From: a virus
Length of the DNA: 29,823 nucleotides
Direction: 5' to 3' (one strand)
Virus record (IMG/VR): IMGVR_UViG_3300022743_000014
Span: 1-29,823 of that record
The notes beneath the pieces were generated by a model that was not told the origin of the DNA, made no database searches, and was given only the letters and a program-made list of their open reading frames with translations. Positions 11,652 through 19,341 of this stretch are shown here, piece after piece (positions within the stretch are counted from its first letter, which is position 1; each line of letters starts with the position of its first letter). A program made the translations under genes and the position numbers.

Positions 11652-14612
11652 ATGAGATACCAAGAATTTTTATCCGAAGACGAACTGTTTGAAATTAACA
11701 TGAGCCCGGGCAATTTGACCAAGCTAGTCAAAAACATTCCCGGAGCGATGGTTGGTCTGGAATTTGAAATGATCGTACCCGACGCTAAAATCACAGATGA
11801 CAGCGAAAGCGGAGAAAATGATTATGATCAAGATGAGAGTTGTGATGATATTGATGATATCGTAGACTTCTTTCAACGTGGTAATGGTAGTGATTATAAC
11901 AATGCCAATAGACTACGCGACAGACTACAAGAAGCATACTATGATTGGATGAGTGAACAAAGTAGTGAAGCGTGGGCTCAGAATGCCTCTAGTGAAGTTC
12001 GTAACTGGATCAGAGAAAACACCAGCATCCGAGAAGATGCAATGGAAGAATATCGTGATGAAAATCCAGGTGCAGATGATGATGAAGTGGAATCAGCGGG
12101 CGAGGCTGCTTTTGAAACTGCTTATGATGAAGCCATGGATGAGGCTTGGGGTAACACACACTACGATTCAGCACACGAGCAATGGCGTGACGATTACGAA
12201 AGCGATTTGAGTGAGCGTGATTGGTTGCGTGATCAGGGCTATCGCTACATGTCGGACATTGAAAACAACTTTGATGAAACTTATTGGCCTTATCAGCATT
12301 CGGCAGAAAGCGAAACCAATATTGAAGCCATTGGCGAAGAATTCAGTGATGCAGTTGGTCGTGAAGTAAAAGCCAGTGCTGGATATCATAATATCAATCG
12401 CGGTGATCAGGCCGAAGAAGGTTTCTACATTTTAGAAACAGACGGTAGTCTAGATCCAGATGATCCAGACGATGAAGCAGGGCTTGAGTTTGTCAGTCCC
12501 CCATTGCCAGTCAGTGAAATGATAGACGAGATTCGTAAGGTCGCTGCTTGGGCCAAAACTCGCGGTGCTTATACTGGTAAGCGCAACAAGACTGGTCTTC
12601 ACATGAACGTCAGCGTTCCAGGATACGATCAATCCAAGTTAGACTTTGTTAAGTTGGCACTATTGTTGGGCGACAATCACATTCTGGAAGAGTTTGATCG
12701 TGTAAGCTATACCTATGCCAAGAGTAGTTTTGATTTGTTATCTAGCAGACTGAAAAATAGCCCAGATACTGTCAAGAAAGCACTTGAAGCCATGAAGGGT
12801 CATTTTAACATGGCAGCGAGTAAAGCCATACACAGTGGCAGTACTGACAAATATACAAGTATCAACGTCAAAGGAAATCGCGTAGAGTTCCGTGGTCCCG
12901 GTGGCAACTATTTGCAAATGTTTGAATCTAATCCAAACAAACTACTAGCACCAATGATGCGTATGGTAGTTGCCCTAGAAGCAGCCTGTGATCCAGAAAA
13001 GTATCGCAACGAATATCAAAAGAAACTCTACAAGATGTTGAGCAGCAGCGTCAAGAGTAAAGACTTGTTAGAACTCTTTACCAACTATGCTGCTGGCAAA
13101 GGCATGCCAGGCAGCGCTTTCAAATCATTCTTGAAGCAACGCAAGACTGAACGAGAACTATCCAAAGGCATCAGCCCAGATGATACTACTGTGGGTGGTC
13201 GTAAGACTAACCCAGACGGTGATTGGATCTTGTTCAGACAGCATAGAACTGGCGACACTGTTGCGCCATACGATGTTGAAGTGTTGTATCGCTTTAACGC
13301 AGCAAGTCAAGACGACGCCACAGTGGTCATGGATCAATATGTCAGACAGTATAAGCCTGATTTCCAAGTTAAGGTGGGCAGTGACCCATCTAAGAAATGG
13401 GGCCAACCAAAGTCAGCGGGTGGCAATTGGGGCATCTATCGTAAGAGTGATAACACACGTATGAAATACCGTGGGGAATATATACGTTATGATAACATGA
13501 GCAAAGAAGCGGCTGAGAAAGAAATGCGAGATTTGTTCAGCACAGCACACATAACAGCGGCTATCAACGATTATGAACTTCGTCCTCTAACAAAATACGA
13601 AATCTATTCAACGAGTGATGGACGGGCAGTCAACGGCACTGATGGCAAACCATTACAGTTTGATGCAGGCAGTGAAGCAGAGGCAAACTTTAGATATCCA
13701 AGCATACTAAGCGATTTTAATATCAGCGCAACCCCTGGTGATTATGATATTCGCAGTGTTCTAACCCCACCAGCACATACTACAACTACAAGTAGCACTA
13801 GAACAGAACAACGTGCATGGCAGATTATCAACCAAAGAACTAATCTTGTAGCAGAAGAATTCCTCGCACATGATCGTGCTCATGCGGTTCAAAAGTTCCA
13901 AGACTTTTTATCAAGAGCGCAACAGGTTGGGCGTAATCCAAACGATTACACTCTACGACTAAAAGGTTCTGACGATGGCGAAACTCCCACACAGACAGCG
14001 CCAACGGCAACAGGCGCACCACAGGCAACAGCAGCAAACGGTGTTCCTATGTGGGTCATCTACCGTATCAGTGATGGTGAGGTTGTTCACAGATTTGCAG
14101 ACCATGCAACTAGTCACAGCCGCACAGCACTAAGTTGGTTACGTGACCAGAACTACGAAAACCCAGCAATTTTGTTCAGAGTTCGTGCCATGACACAAGA
14201 CGAATATAGCAGAGAGCGAGATCCAACTGCTGTTCAAAGCACTCCGCCAGCATCTCAAACTCCAAATTGGGAGACAGTAAACGACCGCACTGGTCAAGTT
14301 GTTCACCGTTTCTACGCAGACAATCAGAACAATGCCATTGCTGCTCAATTTGATTACTTAACAAGTCAAGGGTTGACAACAGATGATTTCACTTTGCAAT
14401 CTATTGAACGAGCGCCGCAAGCTCAACAAGCAAGACAAGAGCCAGGCAGACAGTTCACTGGCACTTGGTTAGTCAAAGATAATGACGGCCGTGAGTTGTA
14501 TAGATTCAATGGTGTAGGCAACAATCAAGCAGATGCCAACAGAGTAGCAGCGCAGTGGGCTCAACGAAATATGGTAAGTGGTGAATTTGATGTTGTTCCG
14601 GAGATGGCATAA
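11652..14612 (+). CDS. Tagged amidoligase-like protein with C-terminal repeats
   Basis: 986 residues. MRYQEFLSE at the N-terminus closely resembles the T4 internal-protein tag MKTYQEFIAE, with L-S-E as possible cleavage site. VGLEFEM (34-40), ILETDGSLDPDD (about 258-269), LEFVSPPLP, TGLHMNVSV (about 313) and VEFRGPGGNYL (about 411) are the motifs of carboxylate-amine ligases of the COOH-NH2 ligase fold (putative amidoligase family), which form amide bonds using ATP. A very acidic insert (about 50-230) splits the domain. Residues 520-986 hold about seven repeats of 60-78 residues, each starting W/Y-x-[IV]. First gene of a four-gene operon; no ribosome site at the ATG. Confidence 0.8.
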   Translation: MRYQEFLSEDELFEINMSPGNLTKLVKNIPGAMVGLEFEMIVPDAKITDDSESGENDYDQDESCDDIDDIVDFFQRGNGSDYNNANRLRDRLQEAYYDWMSEQSSEAWAQNASSEVRNWIRENTSIREDAMEEYRDENPGADDDEVESAGEAAFETAYDEAMDEAWGNTHYDSAHEQWRDDYESDLSERDWLRDQGYRYMSDIENNFDETYWPYQHSAESETNIEAIGEEFSDAVGREVKASAGYHNINRGDQAEEGFYILETDGSLDPDDPDDEAGLEFVSPPLPVSEMIDEIRKVAAWAKTRGAYTGKRNKTGLHMNVSVPGYDQSKLDFVKLALLLGDNHILEEFDRVSYTYAKSSFDLLSSRLKNSPDTVKKALEAMKGHFNMAASKAIHSGSTDKYTSINVKGNRVEFRGPGGNYLQMFESNPNKLLAPMMRMVVALEAACDPEKYRNEYQKKLYKMLSSSVKSKDLLELFTNYAAGKGMPGSAFKSFLKQRKTERELSKGISPDDTTVGGRKTNPDGDWILFRQHRTGDTVAPYDVEVLYRFNAASQDDATVVMDQYVRQYKPDFQVKVGSDPSKKWGQPKSAGGNWGIYRKSDNTRMKYRGEYIRYDNMSKEAAEKEMRDLFSTAHITAAINDYELRPLTKYEIYSTSDGRAVNGTDGKPLQFDAGSEAEANFRYPSILSDFNISATPGDYDIRSVLTPPAHTTTTSSTRTEQRAWQIINQRTNLVAEEFLAHDRAHAVQKFQDFLSRAQQVGRNPNDYTLRLKGSDDGETPTQTAPTATGAPQATAANGVPMWVIYRISDGEVVHRFADHATSHSRTALSWLRDQNYENPAILFRVRAMTQDEYSRERDPTAVQSTPPASQTPNWETVNDRTGQVVHRFYADNQNNAIAAQFDYLTSQGLTTDDFTLQSIERAPQAQQARQEPGRQFTGTWLVKDNDGRELYRFNGVGNNQADANRVAAQWAQRNMVSGEFDVVPEMA

Positions 14613-15124
14613 TGAAGATAAATGAAATCACAGAAGGTCGTAACGGCGATGTACCAGTATATTACTTTGCCTATGGCATGCTCACGGACCCACAAATCAT
14701 GCAGGGACTACATCTTGTGGGCGTGGCAGAGTTACGCAATTTTGAATACAAGATGTACAACTGGGCCAATGTAGAGCCAACTCCTGGCAGCAAAGTTCTT
14801 GGCTGTTTGTGGGCCATTGACCGACAAGAGATTGCTAGATTAGATCAAGCAGAAGGCTATCCAAGTTTGTATGACCGCAGAACATATCCTGTGTATGTTG
14901 ATGGTAACAAAGTCGCAGCAGAAGTCTATATCATGACTCCATCTACACTTGAGCAACAGCAAGGTGAAGCACCAAGTAGAGGTTATGTAGCACGAGTTGT
15001 TCGTGGTTACAGTAATGCTGGTATTCCATTGACACAACTTGAAAACGCGATTCAGGTCAGCGGCATCGCACCTGACGCACCGCAACACGATTACGATCCA
15101 AGTCCCTGGGCAGACGAAGCATGA
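14612..15124 (+). CDS. Tagged gamma-glutamylcyclotransferase-like protein
   Basis: 170 residues, TAATG overlap with the amidoligase. MKINEITE (1-8) is the tag, nearly identical in DNA and protein to that at 300. YYFAYGML (17-24) is the GGCT/AIG2 substrate loop and E81 in LDQAEGYPSLYDRRTYPV the catalytic glutamate. GGCT enzymes release 5-oxoproline from gamma-glutamyl-amines. Next to an amidoligase it plausibly trims or cyclises gamma-glutamyl bonds that the ligase makes. Stop overlaps the next start by 4 nt (ATGA). Confidence 0.85.
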   Translation: MKINEITEGRNGDVPVYYFAYGMLTDPQIMQGLHLVGVAELRNFEYKMYNWANVEPTPGSKVLGCLWAIDRQEIARLDQAEGYPSLYDRRTYPVYVDGNKVAAEVYIMTPSTLEQQQGEAPSRGYVARVVRGYSNAGIPLTQLENAIQVSGIAPDAPQHDYDPSPWADEA

Positions 15125-15666
15125 AGATAAACGAAGTCATGCAGCTTACTAAAGGCAAGTGGGAGCTACTGCTCACTGCCGCAGATAAACAAGAAGCGGG
15201 CCCAGAACTTGTTAACTTGGTCGGTCGTGCCTACTCTAACACAGACAAAGGTAGTATGATACAGAGTCTGCGTGATGTTGTACCCAGTGATTGGGAAGTT
15301 ATTGATTGGGATCAAGATCCAGACATTGATGCATGTGTCTTCTATCGTAAGCCCAGAGGCAACGAAGCATGGATCGGACACAAGCTACAGGGTCTTGGGC
15401 ATGATGGTACAAGAATTAGCAAGCACAAAGCAATTGAACACATCTTACAACTGCTTGCCAAGCCAGGAGTTTGGATTGAGTCAAGTGATGCATTACGCCA
15501 TGTGTTAAATAAGTTACATGCTCCGTCAGTGACAGGTCAAGACTTCTTGCGTAAGTTGTTCAATGACCCAAGATTGGAAATGGTAGATGAAAATACCTAT
15601 GTTAGAACTCTACAAGACGGCACAAAGATTAAAGAAACAGTATTTGGACACCCGAGACTAAAATGA
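15121..15666 (+). CDS. Conserved phage protein, tagged
   Basis: 181 residues. The tag-like MKINEV begins it, in an ATGA overlap. SDWEVIDWDQDPDIDACVFY, WIGHKLQGLGHDGTRISKHK and IKETVFGHPRLK are strong patterns of a phage protein family that I remember as widely conserved but uncharacterised. The closing ETVFGxPxLK and the GLGHDG loop followed by a helix hint at a GNAT-like or nucleotide-binding fold, but I cannot assign a reaction. Its position inside the amidoligase operon links it to that pathway. Confidence 0.75.
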   Translation: MKINEVMQLTKGKWELLLTAADKQEAGPELVNLVGRAYSNTDKGSMIQSLRDVVPSDWEVIDWDQDPDIDACVFYRKPRGNEAWIGHKLQGLGHDGTRISKHKAIEHILQLLAKPGVWIESSDALRHVLNKLHAPSVTGQDFLRKLFNDPRLEMVDENTYVRTLQDGTKIKETVFGHPRLK

Positions 15667-16808
15667 AAGCACAAGATTTTGTAAGAGCAACAGCAGCATA
15701 TCACGACGAATTATGTCCAGTCGCGTGGACAAATACTAGTATGCGCCCAGAAGTACGCGCCCGCTTAATTGAGATTGCTGAATTGTTTGTGCAATATCTT
15801 GAAGTTCCTGGATTTGAAGTCTATGACGTTGTTTTAACTGGATCATTGGCAAACTATAACTGGACGCAGTTCAGTGATTTTGATTTGCATGTGGTTACAG
15901 ACTATGCAGACTTGAATGCCGATGACTTGGCAGAGAAATTTTATAGAGCAAAGAAGACCATCTGGAATGATCGTCACGACATTACAATTTATGGTCATGA
16001 GGTAGAACTATATGTTGAAGATATCAATGAGCCTCCTGTTAGCGGTGGTGTGTTTAGTGTATACAACGGTGAATGGATCAAAACACCTGATCATAAAAAC
16101 CCCAATGTCAATGACACTGCTGTGGTAAGAAAAGTTCAAGAACTAAGTGATCAAGTTGAGCGTTGTATTACGACAGCAGACGATCCCATGGACTTGAGAA
16201 GATTGACAGATAAACTGCGCAAGATGCGCCAAGCCGGTCTAGATGCTGGTGGCGAGTTTAGTGTAGAGAATCTTGCATACAAGACAATCAGAAACATGGG
16301 CTTGATTAAAGCCCTACATGATGCTTATATTGAAAAACAGGATGATAGTATGAGATTAAACGAATTTGCTCCAGGTGGTGGATTTGAGCCTCCGAAGCGT
16401 CCCCCAGTTCCGGGTAATCGTCGTGACGATGATGACGAGCGTCCAGAAATCATGCCACTTGAAGATGTAGCCAAAGCCATTATGATGCACATTGGCGATG
16501 CATTCACTTGTGAGCGTATGCGTGATCACAGAGGCAAGTTTAACCCAGCACAGCCTGGCTTCAAGTTTGTTCCAAAAGACAAGACAAAGTTTGGCATGGC
16601 CAAGATTTGGTGTCAAGGTGATCGTCGCGGTGAGTTCCCAGTTTATCACACAAGTCTTTACAACTACTTCATGGGCAGTGACGGCAAAGTATTGGCTACT
16701 GGTCAGATGGTAGAGAAGATGAAGCAAAAGACTAATCAGAATGCAATGCACACAGCAGAGCTAATCTATAATCACACTGCTGGCGCGTTGCAACAAAGCA
16801 ACAACTAA
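15663..16808 (+). CDS. Nucleotidyltransferase-like protein with second tagged module
   Basis: 381 residues. TGSLANYNWTQFSDFDLHVV (59-78) is the polymerase-beta-type nucleotidyltransferase motif G-S-x9-S-D-x-D, with Ser61, Asp72 and Asp74; a later acidic residue (VELYVED, about 114-120) completes the metal site. Such enzymes attach a nucleotide to a protein, RNA or antibiotic. Residue 230 is a Met with AGGA 7 nt upstream, opening MRLNEFAPGGGFEPPKRPPV, a tag-like N-terminus in mid-protein, so an internal start is likely. The C-terminal module (DVAKAIMMHIGDAFTCERMR) is a separate unknown domain. Last gene of the operon. Confidence 0.8.
   Translation: MKAQDFVRATAAYHDELCPVAWTNTSMRPEVRARLIEIAELFVQYLEVPGFEVYDVVLTGSLANYNWTQFSDFDLHVVTDYADLNADDLAEKFYRAKKTIWNDRHDITIYGHEVELYVEDINEPPVSGGVFSVYNGEWIKTPDHKNPNVNDTAVVRKVQELSDQVERCITTADDPMDLRRLTDKLRKMRQAGLDAGGEFSVENLAYKTIRNMGLIKALHDAYIEKQDDSMRLNEFAPGGGFEPPKRPPVPGNRRDDDDERPEIMPLEDVAKAIMMHIGDAFTCERMRDHRGKFNPAQPGFKFVPKDKTKFGMAKIWCQGDRRGEFPVYHTSLYNYFMGSDGKVLATGQMVEKMKQKTNQNAMHTAELIYNHTAGALQQSNN
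16350..16808 (+). CDS. Possible internally started C-terminal product
   Basis: In-frame ATG at 16350 with AGGA at 16339-16342, spacing 7 nt. It would give 152 residues beginning MRLNEFAPGGG, containing L-N-E and a Pro/Gly/Asp-rich linker (PPKRPPVPGNRRDDDDERPE), then the unknown domain. Not shown to be used; reported because the tag-like start and ribosome site coincide. Confidence 0.4.
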   Translation: MRLNEFAPGGGFEPPKRPPVPGNRRDDDDERPEIMPLEDVAKAIMMHIGDAFTCERMRDHRGKFNPAQPGFKFVPKDKTKFGMAKIWCQGDRRGEFPVYHTSLYNYFMGSDGKVLATGQMVEKMKQKTNQNAMHTAELIYNHTAGALQQSNN

Positions 16809-16809
16809 C

Positions 16810-16837
16810 TTGACAAACATCCTACTTCTGTTATACT
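16810..16837 (+). promoter_or_regulatory. sigma70-type promoter
   Basis: TTGACA (16810-16815), 16 nt, TATACT (16832-16837), then AAGGAG before the ATG at 16863. It marks the switch from the tagged late-type operon to the early-type region. Confidence 0.75.
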
Positions 16838-16862
16838 GAAACTGTAGAGAAAGGAGTAGGAT

Positions 16863-17057
16863 ATGGCAGAAGTCAAACTTACAGGACTGTATAAAGTCAC
16901 AGTTACTGAATTCGAGCGTGGGTGGGGTCAACGTGTTGATCCAAACGATACCAAGTTCTTTACTACTCGTGAAGAGGCTGAAAAATACGCAGCACATTGG
17001 GAAGAAGGTGGCACACCTGATTACTTCTGGCGTGCAAGTATCGAACGAGTAAACTAA
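16863..17057 (+). CDS. Small unknown protein, 64 residues
   Basis: AAAGGAG supports the start. YKVTVTEFERGWGQRVDPND then TKFFTTREEAEKYAAHWEEG: a beta-strand pair followed by an EEAxxYA helix, the look of a small host-takeover protein. Family not recognised. Monocistronic, between two promoters. Confidence 0.75.
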   Translation: MAEVKLTGLYKVTVTEFERGWGQRVDPNDTKFFTTREEAEKYAAHWEEGGTPDYFWRASIERVN

Positions 17058-17077
17058 AGTATATCGTGTAATACGAT

Positions 17078-17106
17078 TTGACAAGTAATTCCAAAAGTGT
17101 TATAAT
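17078..17106 (+). promoter_or_regulatory. sigma70-type promoter
   Basis: TTGACA (17078-17083), 17 nt, TATAAT (17101-17106). Consensus boxes, but the spacer differs from the repeated series. A small hairpin, ATCGT-GTAAT-ACGAT, lies just upstream. Confidence 0.85.
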
Positions 17107-17136
17107 ACTTGTATTGTAAAAACTTTGGAGGATTAA

Positions 17137-17574
17137 ATGTTATACTTTGCCTATGGCATGAACACTAACGTAGACGGTATGGCTCGTCGTTGCCCAAATG
17201 CAATCAGTTTGGGCTATGCCAAACTGCTAGAACACAAATTTCGCTTTGCTGGCCCTGCTGACGTTATTCGTCACCCTGGTAGCATGGTGCATGGAGTGCT
17301 TTGGGACATAACTCCTGAATGCTTGAAATCACTAGATGGTCTTGAAGGGTTCCCCCATTTCTACAATCGTGAATATCGTAAAGTAGAACATTGGGGCGAA
17401 GAAATTGAAGCAATGGTTTACTTTATGCAGCCCGGGCACAATGAATCTGCTCCAGGTATGGGCTACTACAAATGTTTGCAAGAAGGCTATCACGAACATG
17501 GTGTGCCTACAAAGCAAATCAAACGTGCCGCTCGTCGTGCGAAAAAAGTTCGTGACTACGGCTATTATTTCTAA
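17137..17574 (+). CDS. Gamma-glutamylcyclotransferase, untagged
   Basis: 145 residues; GGAGG 5 nt before the ATG. It opens directly with MLYFAYGMNTN, the GGCT substrate loop, and has catalytic E70 in LDGLEGFPHFYNREYRKVEH. The C-terminus is basic (IKRAARRAKKVRDYGYYF). It is a second, divergent GGCT besides 14612, this one without a tag and behind an early-type promoter. Predicted to act on gamma-glutamyl compounds such as glutathione breakdown products during early infection. Confidence 0.85.
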   Translation: MLYFAYGMNTNVDGMARRCPNAISLGYAKLLEHKFRFAGPADVIRHPGSMVHGVLWDITPECLKSLDGLEGFPHFYNREYRKVEHWGEEIEAMVYFMQPGHNESAPGMGYYKCLQEGYHEHGVPTKQIKRAARRAKKVRDYGYYF

Positions 17575-17581
17575 CCAAAAT

Positions 17582-17610
17582 TTGACAGATAAACTTTTTG
17601 GTTGTATAAT
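17582..17610 (+). promoter_or_regulatory. Early-series promoter, leaderless type
   Basis: TTGACA (17582-17587), spacer GATAAACTTTTTGGTTG, TATAAT (17605-17610); the ATG is 6 nt after the -10 box. Confidence 0.85.
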
Positions 17611-17616
17611 ACAGGT

Positions 17617-17844
17617 ATGAACTTAAAAACAAACGATATCCTACAGTGGACTGGCACAGTCTGTTTCATGGCGATGTATACTCTTATGTCGCTGAATCTC
17701 TACCCCTGGAACATCGTAGCTGGTGCTCTGGGTAGCACTTGTTACTTAATTTGGTGCATTCGTGTTGCCAACAAGCCACAGATGATTGTCAACAGTGTGG
17801 GCATTGTCATGTGCTTGGCTGGTTTAATTAAGGCTTTTGGTTGA
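17617..17844 (+). CDS. Small three-helix membrane protein
   Basis: 75 residues from ATG 17617; a TTG at 17602 lies inside the -10 region and is rejected. Three hydrophobic segments (about 10-28, 32-50, 55-73), with LYPWNIVAGALGSTCYLIW and RVANKPQMIVNSVGIV, resemble a small phage membrane family, perhaps distantly related to half-size transporters, but no transport function can be claimed. Probably translated from a leaderless mRNA. Its last codons overlap the next promoter. Confidence 0.75.
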   Translation: MNLKTNDILQWTGTVCFMAMYTLMSLNLYPWNIVAGALGSTCYLIWCIRVANKPQMIVNSVGIVMCLAGLIKAFG

Positions 17845-17869
17845 CATTAAATGATTTTGGTTGTATAAT
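17841..17869 (+). promoter_or_regulatory. Early-series promoter
   Basis: TTGACA (17841-17846), spacer TTAAATGATTTTGGTTG, TATAAT (17864-17869), then ACTACATAG. Overlaps the stop of the upstream gene. Confidence 0.9.
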
Positions 17870-17897
17870 AACTACATAGCAACAAAAGGATAACTCG

Positions 17898-18233
17898 ATG
17901 TTTGTAATTCGTGAAACAGAAACTGGCGCATTTTGTACGGGTCAAAACTTCCGTTCATTTAGTATGGACATGCAAGGTGCAGCACAATTCGTATCCCGAG
18001 CCAATGCTGAAAAAGCCATCAAGAACATGTTTAAGGGTGAGAAAAACGGTCAACAGTATAACATCTGGACTGTTGATGGTAATAATTACCATCCCGATAA
18101 ACAAGCATACATTGACCAATGTATCAATGCCAACAGCCCACATTCGGCTGTTATGGCTGATCAGGTTCGTAACACATTCACTCAAAAAACAGCACACCTG
18201 GAAGTTGTTGAAGTCAAACTAACTTTGGTTTGA
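17898..18233 (+). CDS. Unknown early-type protein, 111 residues
   Basis: AAAGGAT lies 8 nt before the ATG. MFVIRETETGAFCTGQNFRS has the strand-turn-strand opening common in small phage proteins. RANAEKAIKNMFKGEKNGQQ follows, then an Asn/Tyr-rich middle (NNYHPDKQAYIDQC) and a C-terminal strand LEVVEVKLTLV. I recognise no family; a compact alpha/beta fold with no membrane segment. Its stop overlaps the next promoter's -35. Confidence 0.7.
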   Translation: MFVIRETETGAFCTGQNFRSFSMDMQGAAQFVSRANAEKAIKNMFKGEKNGQQYNIWTVDGNNYHPDKQAYIDQCINANSPHSAVMADQVRNTFTQKTAHLEVVEVKLTLV

Positions 18234-18258
18234 CAATAAATTATTTTGGTTGTATAAT
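18230..18258 (+). promoter_or_regulatory. Early-series promoter
   Basis: TTGACA (18230-18235), spacer ATAAATTATTTTGGTTG, TATAAT (18253-18258), then ACTACATAG. The -35 overlaps the upstream stop codon. Confidence 0.9.
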
Positions 18259-18284
18259 AACTACATAGCAACAAGGAGTAGGCA

Positions 18285-18569
18285 ATGCGTGTAGAAACCA
18301 AAGCAACAATCATTATTTGGACTGTGACATTAGTTAGTACTTTTGTTGCAGGTTTCTTACTGCTACTAATGATAAACGAAGCATTTGGCACAGAAACTCC
18401 CGTTGGCGAACCCTATGTTGCTAGTTACAGCTATTGCTCACACACTGTATATGGCGTCAAATCAAGCTATTGCAGTGAGTACAAAACGGGTCATGAAATG
18501 CGCCAGAAAACACTGATCAAAGGCTTGTTTTTTGACGGGCAGGGCGATCATTTGGTTGACACTAAATGA
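18285..18569 (+). CDS. Membrane-anchored small protein
   Basis: 94 residues; AAGGAG upstream. Residues 7-30 (ATIIIWTVTLVSTFVAGFLL) form one transmembrane helix. The rest is outside, with paired Cys (SYSYCSHTVYGVKSSYCSEY) that could form a disulfide, and a C-terminal segment GLFFDGQGDHLVDTK. Cytoplasmic N-terminus and periplasmic domain are inferred from charge. Unknown family. The next promoter sits within its last codons. Confidence 0.75.
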   Translation: MRVETKATIIIWTVTLVSTFVAGFLLLLMINEAFGTETPVGEPYVASYSYCSHTVYGVKSSYCSEYKTGHEMRQKTLIKGLFFDGQGDHLVDTK

Positions 18570-18584
18570 TTTTGGTTGTATAAT
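18556..18584 (+). promoter_or_regulatory. Early-series promoter
   Basis: TTGACA (18556-18561), spacer CTAAATGATTTTGGTTG, TATAAT (18579-18584), then AGACACATA. The -35 is coding sequence of the upstream gene. Confidence 0.9.
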
Positions 18585-18616
18585 AGACACATATAAACAG
18601 CAAACAGGAGTTAACG

Positions 18617-18838
18617 ATGACTTTTACCAAAGAACAAATTGCCCAAGCACTTGACGCATTGCCAAAAGAAAATCGTCCAGTGATGACTGCGATTATTGGT
18701 CAACTGCAAGCTGAACTGGAGAAGTTTGCTGAGGAGACTATTCAGTATAATGCTGAGTTTGTTCGCCATCATAGCAATGAAATGCCTGCTGATGTGCTGG
18801 ATGTTGCATCGGCAATCAAACAACATTTTGGAGTTTAA
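18617..18838 (+). CDS. HFGV-tail family member
   Basis: 73 residues; AGGAG upstream. FTKEQIAQALDALPKENRPV then a long helix (IIGQLQAELEKFAEETIQYN), ending ASAIKQHFGV. It shares the KFAE core and IKQHFGV tail with 19794, 23626 and 24408 but lacks their MNERIKEL head. Function unknown; helical. The tail DNA carries the ribosome site GGAG for the next gene. Confidence 0.75.
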   Translation: MTFTKEQIAQALDALPKENRPVMTAIIGQLQAELEKFAEETIQYNAEFVRHHSNEMPADVLDVASAIKQHFGV

Positions 18839-18840
18839 TA

Positions 18841-19023
18841 ATGACAAAACACCCATTCACACTGTTAGATGAACTCAACTCCGGGGAACTGGATATGACT
18901 CACGATGAATTTATGGACTGGTTACGAAAAGCCCAGTTTGTGCCCGGCATGTGTGCTGGCATCAAGTTGGCAAAAGATAATCCAGAAATGGCAGAACGCT
19001 TTTTGAAAGAACAATCCGAATGA
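18841..19023 (+). CDS. Small acidic unknown protein, 60 residues
   Basis: Starts 2 nt after the preceding stop, using GGAG in the upstream tail. HPFTLLDELNSGELDMTHDE, FMDWLRKAQFVPGMCAGIKL and DNPEMAERFLKEQSE: helical, acidic, no motif recognised. ATGA overlap with the next mini-gene. Confidence 0.7.
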   Translation: MTKHPFTLLDELNSGELDMTHDEFMDWLRKAQFVPGMCAGIKLAKDNPEMAERFLKEQSE

Positions 19024-19121
19024 ACTTCTGGACAGTAATGCTCATTGTAATCCTAGTATTGCTCGGAGCACTTTTAATGTTAAAACCTCTGGCATCAACA
19101 AAGGAGGAAAATGATGAATAA
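19020..19121 (+). CDS. Mini membrane protein, 33 residues
   Basis: MNFWTVMLIVILVLLGALLM then LKPLASTKEENDE: one transmembrane helix with a short acidic tail. Starts in an ATGA overlap. Its end encodes AAGGAGG, the ribosome site of the next gene. Function unknown. Confidence 0.65.
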   Translation: MNFWTVMLIVILVLLGALLMLKPLASTKEENDE

Positions 19122-19341
19122 ACGTCAACGCCGTGAACAGTATTTGGCCACTCGCCGCCCTGCTGAATATCTTGAAAAGCGAAAAGCATGGAAGGAATAC
19201 GGCAAAAAGGTAGATACGTTTTTTACCAAACATCCTGGTTTCTATGATCTTCCCATGAAGGAGCGTTACATCCTTGCCGTTCAAGAAGGTCTTATTGACC
19301 CCAATGAGCCGATACCAAAACATTTCGGAATTGAACTATGA
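19114..19341 (+). CDS. Small basic protein with HFGIE tail
   Basis: 75 residues from the second of two adjacent ATGs (19114 is 6 nt from AAGGAGG). MNKRQRREQYLATRRPAEYL is strongly basic and helical. KVDTFFTKHPGFYDLPMKER follows, and the C-terminus KHFGIEL is a variant of the HFGVE tail of the MNER family. No enzyme motif; possible nucleic-acid contact. Overlaps the next start (ATGA). Confidence 0.7.
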   Translation: MNKRQRREQYLATRRPAEYLEKRKAWKEYGKKVDTFFTKHPGFYDLPMKERYILAVQEGLIDPNEPIPKHFGIEL

